In this document: piece after piece, positions 1 through 8,755 of the stretch | Numbering within the stretch: the first letter of the stretch is position 1 | Layout of the letters: each line of letters begins with the position of its first letter | Assembly (NCBI RefSeq): GCF_008905045.1 | Contig: NZ_VWMY01000020.1 | Location: forward strand, 62,001 to 126,000 | DNA from: Streptomyces albicerus | Lineage (GTDB): Bacteria > Actinomycetota > Actinomycetes > Streptomycetales > Streptomycetaceae | Direction of reading: 5' to 3' | Length of the DNA stretch: 64,000 bases | Notes under the pieces: generated by a model | Databases searched by the model: none | The model's input: the letters and a program-made list of their open reading frames with translations, nothing else | What the model was told of the DNA's origin: nothing | Position numbers and translations under genes: made by a program

Positions 1-1
1 G

Positions 2-139
2 GACGCCATCGAGGAGTGGCGGAGCAATGCCGAGCACCTCGCGGCGCAGAAGCGCGGGCGCGCCGAGTGGTACGAGCGCTACACCCTGCATGTCGCCAAG
101 GTGGAGCGGAGCCATGGGTTCGAGCGTGACCACGGCTGA
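2..139 (+). CDS. Antibiotic biosynthesis monooxygenase (ABM) family protein, 3' end only
   Basis: The last 45 codons of a gene that begins before the window. The visible C-terminus carries the pattern typical of small ABM-fold proteins (an EEWRSNAEHLAAQ-like helix, then RGRAEWYERY and a VAKVERSHGF strand). These are ferredoxin-like dimeric proteins that act as cofactor-free oxygenases or only bind ligands. The stop overlaps the next gene's start by about 26 bases, which suggests translational coupling with the amidohydrolase. The family call rests on this C-terminal pattern alone; the substrate is unknown. Confidence 0.6.
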   Translation, partial: DAIEEWRSNAEHLAAQKRGRAEWYERYTLHVAKVERSHGFERDHG

Positions 140-1025
140 GGGGGCGGAGAGGGACGAGGCCGATGACGTACGGCGGTTCTGGGAGCGGCTCGGTCTCCCC
201 GGGCTCGTCGACGTCCACACTCACTTCATGCCCGAGCGCGTTCTCAAGAAGGTCTGGGAGTACTTCGACGGGCTCGGGGCGCTGACCGGCGGTGTCGAGT
301 GGCCCATCACCTACCGGGCCGAGGAGCGTGAACGGGTCGGGCTGCTGAGGGAGTTCGGGGCGCGGGCCTTCACCGCCATGGTCTACCCGCACAAGCCGGG
401 CATGGCCGAGTGGCTGAACCAGTGGGCCGTGGACTTCGCCCGCCGGACCCCGGACTGTCTGCACACGGCGACCCTGTTCCCGGAGCCGGGCGTGGCGGCG
501 TATGTGCGGAAGGCGGTGGACGAGGGCGCGCGGGTCTTCAAGGCGCACGTCCAGGTGGGGGCGTACGACCCGGCCGACGAACTCCTGGATCCGGCTTGGG
601 GTTTGCTCGCCGAAGCGGAGATACCCGTCGTGATCCACTGCGGATCCGGACCCGCGCCCGGCAAGCACACCGGGCCCGAGCCGGTCGGGCGGGTGCTCGC
701 GCGGCATCCGCGGCTGCGGCTGGTGTTCGCGCACATGGGCATGCCGGAGTACGAGGACTTCCTCGGCCTCGCCGAGCGGTACGGCGAGGTGCGGCTGGAC
801 ACGACGATGGCGTTCACGGACTTCAGCGAGCGGCTCGCCCCGTTCCCCCGGCGTGCGCTCCCCCGCCTCGCCGACCTCGGTGACCGGGTCCTGCTCGGGA
901 CCGACTTCCCGAACATCCCCTATCCGTACGTCCATCAGCTGCACGCGCTGGAGCGCATGGGCCTCGGCGACGACTGGCTCCGGGCGGTCTGCCACGACAA
1001 CGGGGCGCGGCTGTTCGGGCTGTGA
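114..1025 (+). CDS. Amidohydrolase family (TIM-barrel) hydrolase
   Basis: A 303-residue protein of the amidohydrolase-2 superfamily. Visible metal and active-site motifs are DVHTHF (His35/His37), FKAHVQVG, VIHCGSG, FAHMGM and LGTDFPN near the C-terminus (the usual last-strand Asp). The family cleaves C-N or C-C bonds, and many actinobacterial members act in aromatic or decarboxylase-type catabolism; the substrate cannot be read here. I chose the ATG at 114, preceded by a purine-rich stretch (GGAGCGGA) and overlapping the upstream gene, over a longer frame opening at 27 whose extra residues look like out-of-frame translation of the upstream gene. It probably forms a two-gene unit with the ABM gene. 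Confidence 0.8.
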   Translation: MGSSVTTAEGAERDEADDVRRFWERLGLPGLVDVHTHFMPERVLKKVWEYFDGLGALTGGVEWPITYRAEERERVGLLREFGARAFTAMVYPHKPGMAEWLNQWAVDFARRTPDCLHTATLFPEPGVAAYVRKAVDEGARVFKAHVQVGAYDPADELLDPAWGLLAEAEIPVVIHCGSGPAPGKHTGPEPVGRVLARHPRLRLVFAHMGMPEYEDFLGLAERYGEVRLDTTMAFTDFSERLAPFPRRALPRLADLGDRVLLGTDFPNIPYPYVHQLHALERMGLGDDWLRAVCHDNGARLFGL

Positions 1026-1043
1026 TGAGGGTGACCGGCCGGG

Positions 1044-2330
1044 TCAGTCGGTGACGACCAGCAGGTCCGAGTCCGTGTCCCGCCACCAGATGGTGACGGC
1101 GCCGTCGACGACCTCGCGGACGTCGAGCACGGCCGAGTCCCCGTACTCGGGCACGGTCATGGCCGGCAGCCGCAGGGTGTGGAGCAGGCGGCCGCTGTCG
1201 GCGTCGAGGACGAGGAGCTCGCCGCGGATCCGGCGGCCGTGGTCCGCGTCGGTGAAGACCGGATGGCGTACGACGTACGCCCGACCGTCGGCGATGCCCG
1301 CGGAGCCGAACTGCAGGCCGGAGGGCGCCCGCAACCGCCAGGCGCGGTGCCCGTCCCGGGCGTCGTACGCGTCCAGGGTGGTGTCGTGGTCGGCGTCCGG
1401 GTTCTCCGGATCGGCGGACGAGAGCACGATGCCGCCGTCCGAGGCGACCGGGTTCCAGTCGGCTGCGGCGAGTTCGGCGCGCGGCCGGACTCCCTCGCGG
1501 TTCACGTCGAGCAGCCGGACGGGGGACCGGCCGTCCGCGGACTGCAGGGCACCGACCAGCGTGTCCTCGTCACCCCGGAAGAACTGCGACCACAGTCCGG
1601 CGGTGCGCTGCTTCCAGAGGACCTCGCCCGTGCGGTTGTCGATCCCCAGCAGGAGTGCGTACTCGTCCTCGCCGACCTCCAGGCGGTTGCAGACGATCTC
1701 ACCGACGCTCAGCTGGTCCGGCTGGTCGTGCACGCGCAGGCGCAGGAGCATGTCGTCGCAGCGCGCCGGCGCCTTCAGCGTCCACACGTGTTTGCCGTCG
1801 TGCTCGGAGAAGGCGCGCACGTGGCCGTCGGCGTCGGTGACGATCAGGCCGCCGACGAGGTTCACGGACTGGTAGCCCTTGTCGTGCCGGGACTCCGTGT
1901 GCCATCGCGGCTTCCCGGTACGCAGGTCGATTCCGACGAGCCGACCGTCGGGGTACCAGATCGCGACGGTCCGCTGCGTCACCGCGAACGCCGTCAGGCC
2001 GCGTCCCCCGTCCCGGCGCTCGTAGCGCCAGTACTCCTTGCCGGTGCGCAGGTACACCGCCCGCACGCCGGAGTTCGTGGTCCGCACGCCCAGGCCGTGC
2101 ACCGCGACCTCGTCGTAGTCCGTCGTACGGCGTGTGACGTGGGCCGGAGCGACCGGCGCCTGCGCGGTGGGCGAGGCCGGGAAGGGCCCTTGCGCACCGG
2201 TGACCAGGTCACGTTGCCCGTACCACTGGAAGAACAGGATCAGGGGGACCATGACCAGCGCGATCGCCATCGCCAGGTACAGCGGGTTGTCGCGCATGCG
2301 TAGGGGATCCGGCCGTCCCAGCAGCTTCAC
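1044..2330 (-). CDS. Membrane-anchored PQQ-like beta-propeller protein
   Basis: About 428 residues. The N-terminus has one membrane segment (YLAMAIALVMVPLILFFQWY) followed by an extracytoplasmic domain with repeated blades of the type YLRTGKEYW, GIDLRTGKPRW, AFSEHDGKHVW and GIDNRTGEVLW, the signature of BamB/PQQ-dehydrogenase-like propellers. Such proteins serve as protein-interaction scaffolds; no catalytic residues are evident. I prefer the GTG at 2330; an ATG at 2297 is an alternative. It is transcribed divergently from the two-component operon at 2531, so it may share control with it. The function is unknown. Confidence 0.75.
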   Translation of the reverse strand: MKLLGRPDPLRMRDNPLYLAMAIALVMVPLILFFQWYGQRDLVTGAQGPFPASPTAQAPVAPAHVTRRTTDYDEVAVHGLGVRTTNSGVRAVYLRTGKEYWRYERRDGGRGLTAFAVTQRTVAIWYPDGRLVGIDLRTGKPRWHTESRHDKGYQSVNLVGGLIVTDADGHVRAFSEHDGKHVWTLKAPARCDDMLLRLRVHDQPDQLSVGEIVCNRLEVGEDEYALLLGIDNRTGEVLWKQRTAGLWSQFFRGDEDTLVGALQSADGRSPVRLLDVNREGVRPRAELAAADWNPVASDGGIVLSSADPENPDADHDTTLDAYDARDGHRAWRLRAPSGLQFGSAGIADGRAYVVRHPVFTDADHGRRIRGELLVLDADSGRLLHTLRLPAMTVPEYGDSAVLDVREVVDGAVTIWWRDTDSDLLVVTD

Positions 2331-2447
2331 AGGTCCGTCCGCACCCACCACAGCAGCCCCCCAGGCCAGCCTTCTGGTCACCCTGACCGGCGGCCGACGG
2401 ATCTTCCCCCGTCGCCGCACGCCGGGGCAAGGAATTCCCAGGCGTTC

Positions 2448-2475
2448 CCTGAGAGATCCCTGTGCGTTTCTCAGG
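2448..2475. promoter_or_regulatory. Inverted repeat upstream of the response regulator gene
   Basis: CCTGAGA (2448-2454) and TCTCAGG (2469-2475) form a 7-bp inverted repeat with a 14-base spacer. A further CTCAG lies at 2503-2507, just before the regulator start at 2531. It is a candidate binding site for the OmpR-type regulator (autoregulation), and the same region must hold the divergent promoter of the beta-propeller gene. The repeat is directly visible; its role is inferred. Confidence 0.4.
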
Positions 2476-2530
2476 AAAATCACAGCTTCCCAAAAGCGTG
2501 CTCTCAGAGCCGCCCACCAATGTGTGGGCT

Positions 2531-3271
2531 ATGACCACGACCTCGCCCCAGGGGCGCACCGAACTGCTCAGGCCGGACGGGAGCCCCGTCCGCGTGCTTG
2601 TGGTGGACGACGAGCTGTCGATCACCGAGCTGTTGTCCATGGCCCTTCGCTATGAAGGCTGGCAGATCCGCAGCGCGGGTGACGGGACCGGTGCGGTGCA
2701 GACCGCGCGCGAGTTCCGGCCCGACGCCGTGGTGCTCGACATGATGCTGCCCGACATGGACGGTCTTGCCGTCCTCGGCCGGCTGCGGCGCGAGCTGCCC
2801 GACGTGCCCGTTCTCTTCCTGACCGCGAAGGACGCGGTCGAGGACCGGATCGCGGGCCTGACCGCCGGTGGCGACGACTACGTCACCAAGCCCTTCAGCC
2901 TCGAAGAGGTGGTGGCGCGGCTGCGTGGCCTCATCCGCCGCTCGGGTGCCGCCGACCACCGCTCCGACTCCACGCTCGTCGTCGGGGATCTCACCCTCGA
3001 CGAGGACAGCCACGAGGTGTCGCGCGCCGGCGAGAACATCCACCTCACCGCCACCGAGTTCGAGCTGCTGCGCTTCCTGATGCGCAACCCGCGCCGGGTG
3101 CTCAGCAAGGCGCAGATACTCGACCGCGTGTGGTCGTACGACTTCGGCGGCCAGGCCAACGTCGTCGAGCTCTACATCTCGTACCTGCGCCGCAAGATAG
3201 ACGCCGGGCGGGAGCCGATGATCCACACCCGGCGCGGCGCCGGATATCTGATCAAGCCCGCGACGCCGTGA
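2531..3271 (+). CDS. OmpR/PhoB-family response regulator
   Basis: 246 residues. The receiver domain carries the acidic pair VVDDE near residues 24-28, phosphoacceptor Asp70 (VVLDMMLPDMDG) and the conserved Lys in YVTKPF. The C-terminal winged helix includes LTATEFELLRFL, SKAQILDRVW and the wing IHTRRGAGYLI. The ATG at 2531 was chosen because the upstream in-frame codons fall in a non-conserved leader with the candidate operator. Its stop overlaps the kinase start (GTGA), so the pair is translationally coupled. It belongs to the MprA/TcrA/CseB-like branch and probably controls the downstream glycosyltransferase genes and itself. Confidence 0.9.
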   Translation: MTTTSPQGRTELLRPDGSPVRVLVVDDELSITELLSMALRYEGWQIRSAGDGTGAVQTAREFRPDAVVLDMMLPDMDGLAVLGRLRRELPDVPVLFLTAKDAVEDRIAGLTAGGDDYVTKPFSLEEVVARLRGLIRRSGAADHRSDSTLVVGDLTLDEDSHEVSRAGENIHLTATEFELLRFLMRNPRRVLSKAQILDRVWSYDFGGQANVVELYISYLRRKIDAGREPMIHTRRGAGYLIKPATP

Positions 3272-4896
3272 GCGGGCGGCGACAGCTGCGGAGGCAGCGG
3301 CGCCGACAGCCTCGGACGCTGCGGACGCGGCTCGTCGTCGCGTCCGTCGTGCTGATCGCCGTGGTGTGCGCGGTGATCGGCACGGTGACCACCATCGCGC
3401 TCCGGTCCTACCTGGGCGACCAGCTCGACGACTCGCTGAACGACGCGGCGATGCGGGCGGCCGGCCCTCTCAAGCCGGGCGGTGACCTGTCCGACCAGGG
3501 CCGCGCCGACAAGCCCAAGCCGCAGCCGACGCTGTCGGAACTCGTCATCCGAGGCCCGCAGACAAGCAACGGCGGCACGCTCGCCGCGAAGCTCACGGAC
3601 GGCAACATCACCGAGGCCAAGGTCGGCAAGGAGTCCGAGGGCGACGACGGGGTGTCCGACCTCAGCCCCGTGTCGCTCACCTCGGCGCAGTTGGCTGCCC
3701 TTGAGGACGTGCCGCGGGACGGCGAGCCGCACACCGTCGACCTGCCGGGCCTCGGTGAGTACCGCGTCCAGTACCAGACCGGCGACAACGGCTCCTACTA
3801 CGCGGGCCTGCCCACCGAGGACGTCACCAGCACCCTCAACACCCTCATCATCATCGAGGTCAGCGTCACCGCCGCCGGTCTCGTCGCCGCCTCGCTCGCC
3901 GGGGCCACCATCGTGAGTGTCGCCCTGCGTCCCCTGCGCCGGGTCGCCGCCACGGCCACCCGCGTCTCCGAACTCCCCCTGCACAGCGGCGAAGTGACGC
4001 TCAACGAGCGTGTCCCGGAGTCCGAGACCGACCCCCACACGGAGGTCGGGCAGGTCGGCGCCGCCCTCAATCGCATGCTCGACCACGTCCACGGCGCCCT
4101 GCACGCACGGCAGGAGAGCGAGACGCGCGTACGGCAGTTCGTCGCCGACGCCAGCCATGAGCTGCGTACGCCCCTCGCGTCCATCCGCGGATACGCCGAA
4201 CTGACCAGACGGGGACGGGAACAGACCGGGCCCGACACGAGACACGCCCTCGGCCGGATCGAGTCGGAGGCGGGCCGGATGACCGGACTCGTCGAGGATC
4301 TCCTGCTGCTCGCGCGGCTCGACGCCGGACGGCCGCTGTCCTACGAGCACACCGACCTCTCCCCGCTCGTCGTCGACGCCGTGAGCGACGCCCGCGCCGC
4401 CGGGCGCGAGCACAACTGGCGGCTCGAGCTGCCGGACGAACCCGCGCTCGTGTCGGCCGACGCCGCCCGCGTCCAGCAGGTCATGGTGAATCTGTTTGCG
4501 AATGCGCGTACGCACACACCGCCGGGTACGACGGTGACCGCGCGCGTCCACCGGCAGGGTGCCTGGGTGTGCGTGGACGTCCAGGACGACGGCCCCGGCA
4601 TTTCGCCGGACCTGCTCCCGCGCGTCTTCGAACGGTTCGCCAGAGGCGACTCGTCCCGGTCACGCGCCTCCGGGTCCACCGGGCTCGGGCTCGCCATCGT
4701 GCAGGCCGTCGCGGCCGCGCACGACGGCACGGTGACCGTCGACAGCGTGCCCGGACGCACCGTCTTTACCGTGCATCTGCCCGCGTCGGCACCCGAAGTG
4801 GCCCATTCTCATGAGGCATTCATTTCGGAAACAAACTCGCAAACGTACTCACAGGCACAGCACAGCACCACCACATGGGTGCAACAGGGCGCTTGA
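3268..4896 (+). CDS. Sensor histidine kinase (HAMP, HisKA, HATPase_c)
   Basis: 542 residues starting at a GTG that overlaps the regulator's stop. After a basic N-terminus come a membrane helix (residues about 20-45), an extracytoplasmic sensor of roughly 150 residues, a second helix, a HAMP linker, the phosphoacceptor box FVADASHELRTPL with His297, and the ATP-binding N (VNLFANARTHT), G1 (DDGPGI) and G2 (GLGLAIV) boxes. A hydrophilic Ser/Gln/Thr-rich tail of about 40 residues follows the kinase domain and overlaps the next gene. It is the partner of the response regulator; the stimulus is unknown, but the operon suggests cell-envelope status. Confidence 0.92.
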   Translation: MSGRRQLRRQRRRQPRTLRTRLVVASVVLIAVVCAVIGTVTTIALRSYLGDQLDDSLNDAAMRAAGPLKPGGDLSDQGRADKPKPQPTLSELVIRGPQTSNGGTLAAKLTDGNITEAKVGKESEGDDGVSDLSPVSLTSAQLAALEDVPRDGEPHTVDLPGLGEYRVQYQTGDNGSYYAGLPTEDVTSTLNTLIIIEVSVTAAGLVAASLAGATIVSVALRPLRRVAATATRVSELPLHSGEVTLNERVPESETDPHTEVGQVGAALNRMLDHVHGALHARQESETRVRQFVADASHELRTPLASIRGYAELTRRGREQTGPDTRHALGRIESEAGRMTGLVEDLLLLARLDAGRPLSYEHTDLSPLVVDAVSDARAAGREHNWRLELPDEPALVSADAARVQQVMVNLFANARTHTPPGTTVTARVHRQGAWVCVDVQDDGPGISPDLLPRVFERFARGDSSRSRASGSTGLGLAIVQAVAAAHDGTVTVDSVPGRTVFTVHLPASAPEVAHSHEAFISETNSQTYSQAQHSTTTWVQQGA

Positions 4897-4910
4897 CGAC
4901 AGTCGTCGTC

Positions 4911-6347
4911 ATGCGAACCGAACCTTCTCCCGGCAATCTGCCGGCGCGGGAGCACCTCCCGGCCGGAAATGCCGGTACGCCTGTCCTGGACGTAGTGATC
5001 CCCGTCTACAACGAGGAGAAGGACCTCCAACCGTGTGTGCTCAGACTGCATGAGCACTTGGCCCGCACCTTCCCGTACGCGTTCCGCATCACCATCGCGG
5101 ACAACGCGTCCACGGACACTACGCCGCTGGTGGCCGCGCGGCTGGAGGCGGAGATACCCGAGGTCAGGTCGTTCCGGCTGGAGCAGAAGGGGCGCGGCCG
5201 GGCGCTGCGCACCGTCTGGTCGGCCTCGGAGGCCCCGGTCCTCGCCTATATGGACGTCGACCTCTCCACCGACCTCAACGCGCTTCTCCCGCTGGTCGCC
5301 CCGCTGATCTCCGGCCACTCCGACCTCGCGATCGGCTCGCGGCTCGCACGGAGTTCGCGGGTGGTGCGGGGCGCCAAGCGGGAGTTCATCTCCCGTACGT
5401 ACAACCTGATCCTGCGGGGCTCCCTGCAGGCCCGCTTCTCCGACGCGCAGTGCGGCTTCAAGGCGATCCGGCGCGAGGTCGCGCAGGTGCTGCTGCCGCT
5501 CGTCGAGGACACCGGCTGGTTCTTCGACACCGAGATGCTGGTCCTCGCCGAGCGGGCCGGACTGCGCATCCACGAGGTGCCGGTCGACTGGGTCGACGAC
5601 CCGGACTCGACCGTGCACATCGTGAAGACCGCGACCGACGACCTGTTGGGTGTCTGGCGCGTCGGGCGGGCTCTCGCCACCGGCTCGCTGCCGCTCGACC
5701 GGCTCGCCCGGCCCTTCGGCGACGACCCGCGCGACCGCGAGATCAGCGGCGTACCGAAGGGTCTCGCCCGCCAGCTCGTCGGGTTCTGCGTCGTCGGCGG
5801 TCTGTCCACGCTGTTCTATCTGCTGCTCTACAGCGGCTTCCGTACGTTCTCGGGGTCGCAGACCGCCAACGCGCTCGCCCTGCTGGTCTCGGCGGTCGCC
5901 AACACCGCGGCCAACCGGCGCCTGACCTTCGGTGTCCGCGGCCGCGACCGGGCCATGAAGCACCAGGCGCAGGGCCTGGTCGTCTTCGGCATCGGGCTCG
6001 CCCTCACCAGCGGCTCGCTCGCCGCCCTGAACGCGGCGACGACCGAGCCCTCGCACTCCACCGAACTGGCGGTGCTCATCACCGCCAACCTCGCGGCGAC
6101 CGTGCTGCGGTTCCTGCTCTTCCGGGCCTGGGTGTTCCCGGATCGGCACGACGAGTCACCGTCGACCGTCGTCGCCTCTCACACACCCGCCGTGCCGGCC
6201 GGACCCGCGTCGCCCGTCTACGCGACGGCGCCGCAGTCCCCGTACGGCACGACCCACTCTCCGCACGACCACCGGACCTGGGGGGACGCGACGATGCAGC
6301 TGCAGCCGGTGCGCCCGAACGATCACGATTCGAGGAACGCACGATGA
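4911..6347 (+). CDS. GT2 glycosyltransferase fused to a GtrA-like membrane domain
   Basis: About 478 residues. The N-terminal GT-A domain resembles dolichol/polyprenyl-phosphate sugar synthases: VVIPVYNEEKDL, the nucleotide-sugar motif AYMDVDLSTD (DxD-like), QCGFKAIRR and the dispensable-loop region. The C-terminal third has about four membrane helices of the GtrA/DPMS type (LVGFCVVGGLSTLFYLLLY onward). Expected role: transfer of a sugar from NDP-sugar to polyprenyl phosphate, making the lipid-linked donor. The ATG at 4875 lies inside the kinase gene, so I prefer the ATG at 4911; neither has a clear ribosome site. The gene ends with an ATGA overlap into the membrane glycosyltransferase, the logical user of its product. 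Confidence 0.88.
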   Translation: MRTEPSPGNLPAREHLPAGNAGTPVLDVVIPVYNEEKDLQPCVLRLHEHLARTFPYAFRITIADNASTDTTPLVAARLEAEIPEVRSFRLEQKGRGRALRTVWSASEAPVLAYMDVDLSTDLNALLPLVAPLISGHSDLAIGSRLARSSRVVRGAKREFISRTYNLILRGSLQARFSDAQCGFKAIRREVAQVLLPLVEDTGWFFDTEMLVLAERAGLRIHEVPVDWVDDPDSTVHIVKTATDDLLGVWRVGRALATGSLPLDRLARPFGDDPRDREISGVPKGLARQLVGFCVVGGLSTLFYLLLYSGFRTFSGSQTANALALLVSAVANTAANRRLTFGVRGRDRAMKHQAQGLVVFGIGLALTSGSLAALNAATTEPSHSTELAVLITANLAATVLRFLLFRAWVFPDRHDESPSTVVASHTPAVPAGPASPVYATAPQSPYGTTHSPHDHRTWGDATMQLQPVRPNDHDSRNAR

Positions 6348-8560
6348 CGACGACTCAGCACGACTATCCGGAAACGGGATCGGGGTCGGGAATGGGATCG
6401 GGACCGGGGATGGGAACGGGACCGGGGATGGGGCCATCCAGTCCCGACTGGGGTCCGCCCTCCTCAACAGCCGTACAAGAACCGGTCGTTCCGGCGGGGC
6501 CCACCGCCGTCCCCGAGGACGGCAGTCCCAAGCAGCCCTTCGCGCGGCGCCTCTGGCGCGGGCGGCCCGAGGACCACCGCTGGACGCGCCCCGCGTTCCT
6601 CGGCACGCTGCTGCTGATCGGTGCGCTCTACACCTGGAACCTCACGGCCTCCGGGTACGCCAACTCCTTCTACTCCGCGGCCGTTCAGGCCGGCAGCCAG
6701 TCCTGGAAGGCCTTCTTCTTCGGCTCGCTCGACTCGGCCAACGCCATCACCGTCGACAAGCCCCCGGCCTCGCTGTGGCCGATGGCCCTGTCGGTGCGGC
6801 TGTTCGGCCTGAACTCCTTCGCGATCCTGTTCCCGCAGGTGCTCATGGCCGTCGCCACGGCCGGAGTGCTGTACGGGGCCGTGCGCCGCCGGTTCAACGC
6901 CACGGCCGGCTTCATCACGATGGCGGCCTTCGCGCTCACGCCCGTCGCCGCGCTGATGTTCCGCTTCAACAACCCGGACGCGGCCCTCGCGCTGCTCATG
7001 GCCGTCACGGTCTACTGCGTGCTGCGCGCCATGGAGAAGGCCCAGACGAAGTGGCTGGTGTGGGCGGGTGCCGCGGTCGGTCTCGCCTTCCTGGTGAAGA
7101 CCCTCCAGGCCTTCCTGATCCTGCCGCCGCTTGCGCTGATCTACGTGATCTTCGCTCCGACGACCCTGCGCAAGCGCATCGGCCAGGTGCTCCTCGCGGG
7201 CCTCGCGATGGTCGTCGCCGGCGGCTGGTGGGTGGCCGTTGTCGAGCTGTGGCCCGCTTCCTCCCGCCCGTACATCGGCGGCTCGCAGAACAACTCCTTC
7301 CTTGAACTGACCTTCGGCTACAACGGACTCGGCCGCATCAACGGCGAGGAGACCGGCAGCGTCGGCGGCGGTGCGGGCCGCGGCTGGGGCGAGACCGGCT
7401 GGGACCGGATGTTCAGCTCCTCCATCGGCGGCCAGATCTCCTGGCTGATCCCGGCCGCGCTGATCGTGCTCGCCGCGGGCATCGCGCTGACCTGGAAGGC
7501 CAAGAGGACGGACACGGCCCGTGCCGCGTTCCTCGCCTGGGGCGGCTCGCTGTTGATCACCATGGTGATCTTCAGCTTCATGCAGGGCATCTTCCACGAG
7601 TACTACACGGTGGCCCTCGCCCCGTACGTCGCCGCCGTGATCGGCATGGGCGCGAGCGTCCTGTGGGAAGAGCGCGGCAAGATGTGGGTCTCGCTCACCA
7701 TGGCGGCCGTGGCGACGGCCACCGCGGTCTGGGGGTACGTCCTCCTGAACCGCTCCGCCGACTACCTGCCCTGGCTGAAGTGGCTGGTTCTGGTCGGCGG
7801 TCTGCTCGCCGCGCTCGGCCTCGTCTTCATCTCGCGACTGGGGCGCCGACTCGCTCTCGCGGTCGTCGGGCTGAGCTTCGTCGCGGCCCTGGCGGGTCCG
7901 ACGGCATACACGCTCACCACGCTGAACGAGGGTCACAGCGGTTCGATCGTGACGGCAGGTCCGGCGGTCTCGGGCGGCATGGGCGGTCGGGGCGGCTTCC
8001 CCGGCGGCGGTGGCGGCTTCCCCGGCGGTGGAATGCCCGGCCAGAACCAGCAGGGCGGCGGCACGGCCCAGCCCCCTGCCGGCGGCTTCCCCGGCGGCGG
8101 CCAGAACGGTCAGACCGGCCCGAACGGCCAGACCCAGCGCGGCGGAACGGGCGACGGCGGAGGCATGGGCGGCGGTGGCGGCATGGGCGGTCTGCTCAAC
8201 GGCGCGACCGTGAGCTCCGAGGCCAAGGCACTCCTGGAGGCGAACTCCGGCGACTACACGTGGGCCGCCGCGGCCATCGGCGCCCAGAACGCCGCGAGCT
8301 ACCAGCTCTCCACCGGTGACCCTGTCATGGCGATCGGCGGCTTCAACGGCAGCGACCCGTCGCCGACACTGGCCGAGTTCAAGCAGTATGTCGAGGACGG
8401 CAAGATCCACTACTTCATCGCAGGCGGCGGCATGGGCGGCGGCAGCGACAGCTCCGGCACCGCGTCGCAGATCAGCGAGTGGGTGCAGGAGAACTTCAAG
8501 GAGGTGACGGCGGGTTCGTCCACCTTCTACGACCTGACGCAGCCGACTTCTACGACCTGA
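6344..8560 (+). CDS. ArnT/PMT-like polyprenyl-phosphate glycosyltransferase
   Basis: 738 residues. A disordered Gly/Met/Pro-rich N-terminus of about 35 residues precedes a GT39/GT83-type polytopic region: after the first helix comes the conserved FYSAAVQAGSQSWKAFFFGS and the loop SANAITVDKPPASLW, including the catalytic-type Asp. Ten or more helices follow. A Gly-rich linker (FPGGGGGFPGGG, around residues 545-610) leads to a C-terminal extracytoplasmic domain of about 120 residues. It should transfer a sugar from a lipid carrier to an envelope or protein acceptor, downstream of the GT2-GtrA enzyme. The 3' end carries a 23-bp tandem duplication that changes the C-terminus. The gene is terminated by a strong hairpin. 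Confidence 0.88.
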   Translation: MTTTQHDYPETGSGSGMGSGPGMGTGPGMGPSSPDWGPPSSTAVQEPVVPAGPTAVPEDGSPKQPFARRLWRGRPEDHRWTRPAFLGTLLLIGALYTWNLTASGYANSFYSAAVQAGSQSWKAFFFGSLDSANAITVDKPPASLWPMALSVRLFGLNSFAILFPQVLMAVATAGVLYGAVRRRFNATAGFITMAAFALTPVAALMFRFNNPDAALALLMAVTVYCVLRAMEKAQTKWLVWAGAAVGLAFLVKTLQAFLILPPLALIYVIFAPTTLRKRIGQVLLAGLAMVVAGGWWVAVVELWPASSRPYIGGSQNNSFLELTFGYNGLGRINGEETGSVGGGAGRGWGETGWDRMFSSSIGGQISWLIPAALIVLAAGIALTWKAKRTDTARAAFLAWGGSLLITMVIFSFMQGIFHEYYTVALAPYVAAVIGMGASVLWEERGKMWVSLTMAAVATATAVWGYVLLNRSADYLPWLKWLVLVGGLLAALGLVFISRLGRRLALAVVGLSFVAALAGPTAYTLTTLNEGHSGSIVTAGPAVSGGMGGRGGFPGGGGGFPGGGMPGQNQQGGGTAQPPAGGFPGGGQNGQTGPNGQTQRGGTGDGGGMGGGGGMGGLLNGATVSSEAKALLEANSGDYTWAAAAIGAQNAASYQLSTGDPVMAIGGFNGSDPSPTLAEFKQYVEDGKIHYFIAGGGMGGGSDSSGTASQISEWVQENFKEVTAGSSTFYDLTQPTSTT

Positions 8561-8570
8561 GACAGCCGAC
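8525..8570 (+). repeat. 23-bp imperfect tandem duplication at a stop codon
   Basis: Copies at 8525-8547 and 8548-8570 match at 21 of 23 positions. Because 23 is not a multiple of three, the second copy is read in a new frame and creates the TGA at 8558-8560. Read in the first copy's frame, the second copy would continue as FYDLRQPTSG and stop at 8578-8580, which is probably the ancestral ending. Confidence 0.85.
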
Positions 8571-8601
8571 CAGCGGCTGACGGGCCGAGGATCCCGCGAG
8601 G

Positions 8602-8643
8602 GCGGCGGCCGGGGCGAGAGTGCCCCGGCCGCCGCTCTTTTTG
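8602..8643 (+). terminator. Rho-independent-type terminator of the glycosylation operon
   Basis: A perfect 14-bp GC stem (8602-8615 with 8622-8635), a 6-base loop GAGAGT and a following TCTTTTTG tract. It lies right after the membrane glycosyltransferase gene and separates its operon from the MFS/TetR module. Confidence 0.9.
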
Positions 8644-8648
8644 TGTTG

Positions 8649-8703
8649 TACGGCGTACGGGAGTTGTTCTACGGTGTATGGCGACAACATCCCATACACC
8701 GTA
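8649..8703. promoter_or_regulatory. Triple TAC-N3-GTA operator array, probable TetR sites
   Basis: Three copies of a 9-bp element: TACGGCGTA (8649-8657), TACGGTGTA (8670-8678) and TACACCGTA (8695-8703, the reverse complement of the second). The last two lie in longer 15-bp arms (8667-8681 and 8692-8706) that form a perfect inverted repeat with a 10-base spacer. They sit upstream of the MFS gene; the TetR gene just downstream of that pump is the likely binder. The repeats are visible; the binding is inferred. Confidence 0.6.
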
Positions 8704-8755
8704 GAAGACCGCGTAGAAGACAACGTAGGCAGAAGACAACGCAGAAGGGGCCCGT

